Assembly (NCBI GenBank): GCA_027717925.1
Contig: JALLON010000131.1
Location: 1 to 7,823, forward strand
Reading direction: 5' to 3'
DNA length: 7,823 nt
DNA from: Acidobacteria bacterium AH-259-G07
GTDB taxonomy: Bacteria; Acidobacteriota; UBA6911; RPQK01; JADFOI01
The first letter of the stretch is position 1, and each line of letters opens with the position of its first letter. The notes beneath the pieces are model-generated. The model was not told where the DNA came from. It saw only the letters and a program-made list of their open reading frames with translations, and did no database searches. Position numbers and translations under genes: made by a program. This document shows, piece by piece, positions 6,474-7,823 of the stretch.

Positions 6474-7269
6474 AAGGGCAGCGTGGGAATTGCTGTCAGC
6501 CGTATGCATTTTGTTGCTCGCGATCAGCTTGAGTTGCAGCCGAAAGCCTCGACCTCCCCTGCCCACGGATACCTCGTCACAACCTCCGCCTTCGACAGCT
6601 CCTACAAAGCCTGCAGTGCCTGCAGTGCCCGCTCCGGAGTTGGAAGTGCTCATCGAACCCCCCGTGATCCGCCAAGGAGACTCCGCCTTACTGAGATGGG
6701 AGGCCCAAAATGCGGACCACGTGCTAATTAGTCACAACATCGGAGTGGTTGAAACTTCGGGAAGAATCAAGTTTTTTCCTGATGAGACAACCACTTACGA
6801 AGTGATTGCAGAGGGTCCGGGCGGAAGGATTGCGAAAGCAGTCACCGTGGATGTCCTGCAGGATAAAACACCGCGGATCTCGGCGGAGGATTTGCCAAGC
6901 AGATCTTTGGGTGAACAATTTAGTTACTTTGTCAAGCCTGTGTTTTTCGCCTATAACAGTGCACAGTTAAGTGAAGAGGCACGGCTGAGGCTGGACGGGA
7001 ACATTCGGTGGCTCACGCGACTGGAAAATCGAGGGATCAGGTTTCTTATCGAAGGGCATTGTGACGAACGGGGTACAGAGGAGTACAATTTGGCGCTTGG
7101 AGATAAGCGGGCACAGACGGTAATGGCCTACTTGGTCAGGCACGGGATTGACGCTTCGCGCATGGCTACCCTTTCCCTTGGAGAAGAACGTCCCTTCGAT
7201 CCACGTCCAATGGAAGAAGCTTGGGCTCTCAACCGAAGAGCCCATTTTGTCTTGGTTAAAAAACAGTAG
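6385..7269 (+). CDS. pal: Pal-like peptidoglycan-associated lipoprotein with Ig-like domain and OmpA domain
   Basis: Predicted outer-membrane lipoprotein that binds peptidoglycan, as Pal does in the Tol-Pal system. From the longest start: a hydrophobic stretch (about 36-50) ends in a lipobox-like LSC with Cys51. A Pro/Thr/Ser linker follows (55-83). Next is a bacterial Ig-like module (about 85-157, with IRQGDSALLRWEAQNADHV and TTTYEVIAEGPGG). The OmpA C-terminal domain (about 181-294) has VFFAYNSAQLSEEARLRL, the peptidoglycan-binding core IEGHCDERGTEEYNLALGDKRA (222-243) and NRRAHF. The lipobox has Ser rather than Leu at -3. The start is doubtful: the ATG at 6385 overlaps the M16 gene by 89 bases and gives an unusually long n-region. 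ATG 6397, or TTG 6490 (11 bases after AAAAGGG), are options. It is the third gene of the M16 operon; no tol genes are in view. Confidence 0.92.
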   Translation: MDRFMTTNRTTDRSCHRHQAVKQETRAAIKRAAWELLSAVCILLLAISLSCSRKPRPPLPTDTSSQPPPSTAPTKPAVPAVPAPELEVLIEPPVIRQGDSALLRWEAQNADHVLISHNIGVVETSGRIKFFPDETTTYEVIAEGPGGRIAKAVTVDVLQDKTPRISAEDLPSRSLGEQFSYFVKPVFFAYNSAQLSEEARLRLDGNIRWLTRLENRGIRFLIEGHCDERGTEEYNLALGDKRAQTVMAYLVRHGIDASRMATLSLGEERPFDPRPMEEAWALNRRAHFVLVKKQ

Positions 7270-7302
7270 AACAGCGAAAGAGCAAAAGAACAAAAGATTC
7301 CC

Positions 7303-7337
7303 CTGACAGCTGACATCTGACAACTGATAACTGACCA
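7303..7337 (+). repeat. Five tandem heptamers (CTGACAN type), plus-strand array
   Basis: Reads CTGACAG, CTGACAT, CTGACAA, CTGATAA, CTGACCA without gaps. The first five bases are nearly constant and the last drifts, the pattern of a decaying tandem repeat. Confidence 0.9.
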
Positions 7338-7354
7338 CCCCCACCCTTGTTAGT

Positions 7355-7382
7355 CTGTCAGCTGTCAGTTCTCAGTTCTCAG
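7355..7382 (-). repeat. Four tandem heptamers (CTGA-AN type), minus-strand array
   Basis: On the minus strand, from 7382 downward: CTGAGAA, CTGAGAA, CTGACAG, CTGACAG. Same unit length and same CTGA core as the plus-strand array but inverted, so the two arrays face each other. Confidence 0.9.
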
Positions 7383-7411
7383 TTTGTTCTTTTGCTCTAC
7401 TCTGTTTGACT

Positions 7412-7823
7412 ATGTTTGAAGCGCAGGAAAAGCAAGGACCCCGATCTCCGATTTTCTGGAAGATTCTTGTCGTTTCCGTCTTCCTATTTGTGGGTTTGGT
7501 AGTCCTGTTGGTGTTCACGTTGGAGCCGGGGGCAAAGAACAAGGTTGAGCTCACCGGAGTCCTGCGTGGCGGGGATCCTGACTATCAATGGTACGGAAAG
7601 TACGTCAAGCTGAAAAATCCTCAGATCAAGATGACCAGGAACTTCGCCGGTAACCGGATGGTCATTTTTTCAGGCATTATCGAAAATAACGGAGAAAAGA
7701 CGCTCGACGCCGTTGAGGTGGAGCTGAACTTCTTTAACTATGATCAACTTGTCCTGAAAACCACCCGAACTCCCATCCGTCCGGGACCAGGCACTTACAC
7801 GCCTCCGATCGAACCACTGGAGC
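7412..7823 (+). CDS. Membrane-anchored hypothetical protein (partial, runs off right edge)
   Basis: 137 codons are present with no stop. The protein begins MFEAQEKQGPRSPIFWK, followed by one transmembrane helix (about residues 14-37, ILVVSVFLFVGLVVLLVFTL). A soluble domain follows with alternating beta-strand character: VELTGVL, YGKYVKLKNPQIKM, MVIFSGIIENNGEKTLDAVEVELNFFNY and TRTPIRPGPG. The stretch 'IIENNGEKTLDAVEVELNFFNYD' has the look of the bacterial Ig-like fold seen in FxLyD and DUF2393-type proteins, where a new strand pairs around an N-N-G turn. I place it there only tentatively. The N-in topology would put the domain outside the cytoplasm. There is no SD before the ATG; the right arm of the repeat element ends 13 bases upstream. 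A TTG at 7406 is in frame. It could be transcribed with pal or separately. Confidence 0.75.
   Translation, partial: MFEAQEKQGPRSPIFWKILVVSVFLFVGLVVLLVFTLEPGAKNKVELTGVLRGGDPDYQWYGKYVKLKNPQIKMTRNFAGNRMVIFSGIIENNGEKTLDAVEVELNFFNYDQLVLKTTRTPIRPGPGTYTPPIEPLE

Larger units (their letters stand above)
7279..7398. repeat. Inverted-repeat element with CTGACAN heptamers between pal and the next gene
   Basis: A perfect 16-bp inverted repeat, AGAGCAAAAGAACAAA (7279-7294) and its complement (7383-7398), bounds a 120-bp element. Inside, a second perfect 13-bp inverted repeat (CTGACAGCTGACA at 7303-7315; complement at 7356-7368) continues the hairpin, with a loop of about 40 bases containing CCACCCCCACCC. 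The element fills nearly all of the spacer. As RNA it would form a long imperfect stem-loop that could stabilise or end the pal transcript. It has no coding capacity of its own, so it may be a passive or non-autonomous repeat. Confidence 0.85.

Noticed and set aside
6483..6731. GTG ORF after AAAAGGG at the start of pal
   Set aside because: Has an SD-like AAAAGGG but a low-complexity Ser/Arg-rich translation in a shifted frame of the Pal linker and Ig-like domain; no stop-to-gene logic.
7303..7382. Heptamer arrays as a CRISPR array
   Set aside because: Units are 7 bases without spacers and are inverted relative to each other; no cas genes nearby.
6967..7554. Minus-strand ORFs running through the heptamer repeat
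   Set aside because: They are built from the repeat arms and antisense of pal and of the next gene; no SD and no domain.

Overview
The window looks like chromosomal DNA of a Gram-negative bacterium of moderate GC. Acidobacteriota is my best guess, and this is inference rather than proof. The reasons are the style of the NusA and IF-2 N-termini, a Pal-type lipoprotein carrying an Ig-like domain in front of its OmpA domain, paired M16 peptidases, and a membrane-anchored C-terminal gene of a type I associate with that phylum. There are no tRNA, rRNA, CRISPR, phage or transposase genes.

Minus-strand half (bases 1-3840). Reading leftward from the middle there is an exported, catalytically dead M16-family protein. 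Next comes a 143-bp gap with a hairpin, a good sigma70-type promoter and a terminator-like leader hairpin. Then follows the conserved translation/transcription operon rimP - nusA - infB, with infB running off the left edge (146 codons present). The leader hairpin sits between the predicted promoter and the rimP start, so it looks like an attenuator controlling the whole operon.

Plus-strand half (bases 3800-7823). Head-to-head with the exported M16 protein, and overlapping its 5' end, starts an operon of two M16 peptidase genes and a pal-like lipoprotein. The two M16 proteins have complementary active-site halves: the first has the zinc motif HFLEH but lacks the R/Y pair, and the second lacks the zinc motif but keeps the R/Y pair. 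They therefore look like subunits of an obligate heterodimeric peptidase. The Pal-like protein should tether the outer membrane to peptidoglycan.

After pal comes a 142-bp spacer almost filled by an inverted-repeat element built of CTGACAN-type heptamers (five on one strand, four on the other) enclosed by a perfect 16-bp inverted repeat. It is followed directly by a partial gene for a one-pass membrane protein that runs off the right edge.

I see no clearly new multi-gene system. The points most worth a second look are the three-protein M16 cluster with its divided active site, the unresolved start of the active M16 gene (possible leaderless start or A8 slippage), the rimP leader attenuator and the heptamer-repeat hairpin.
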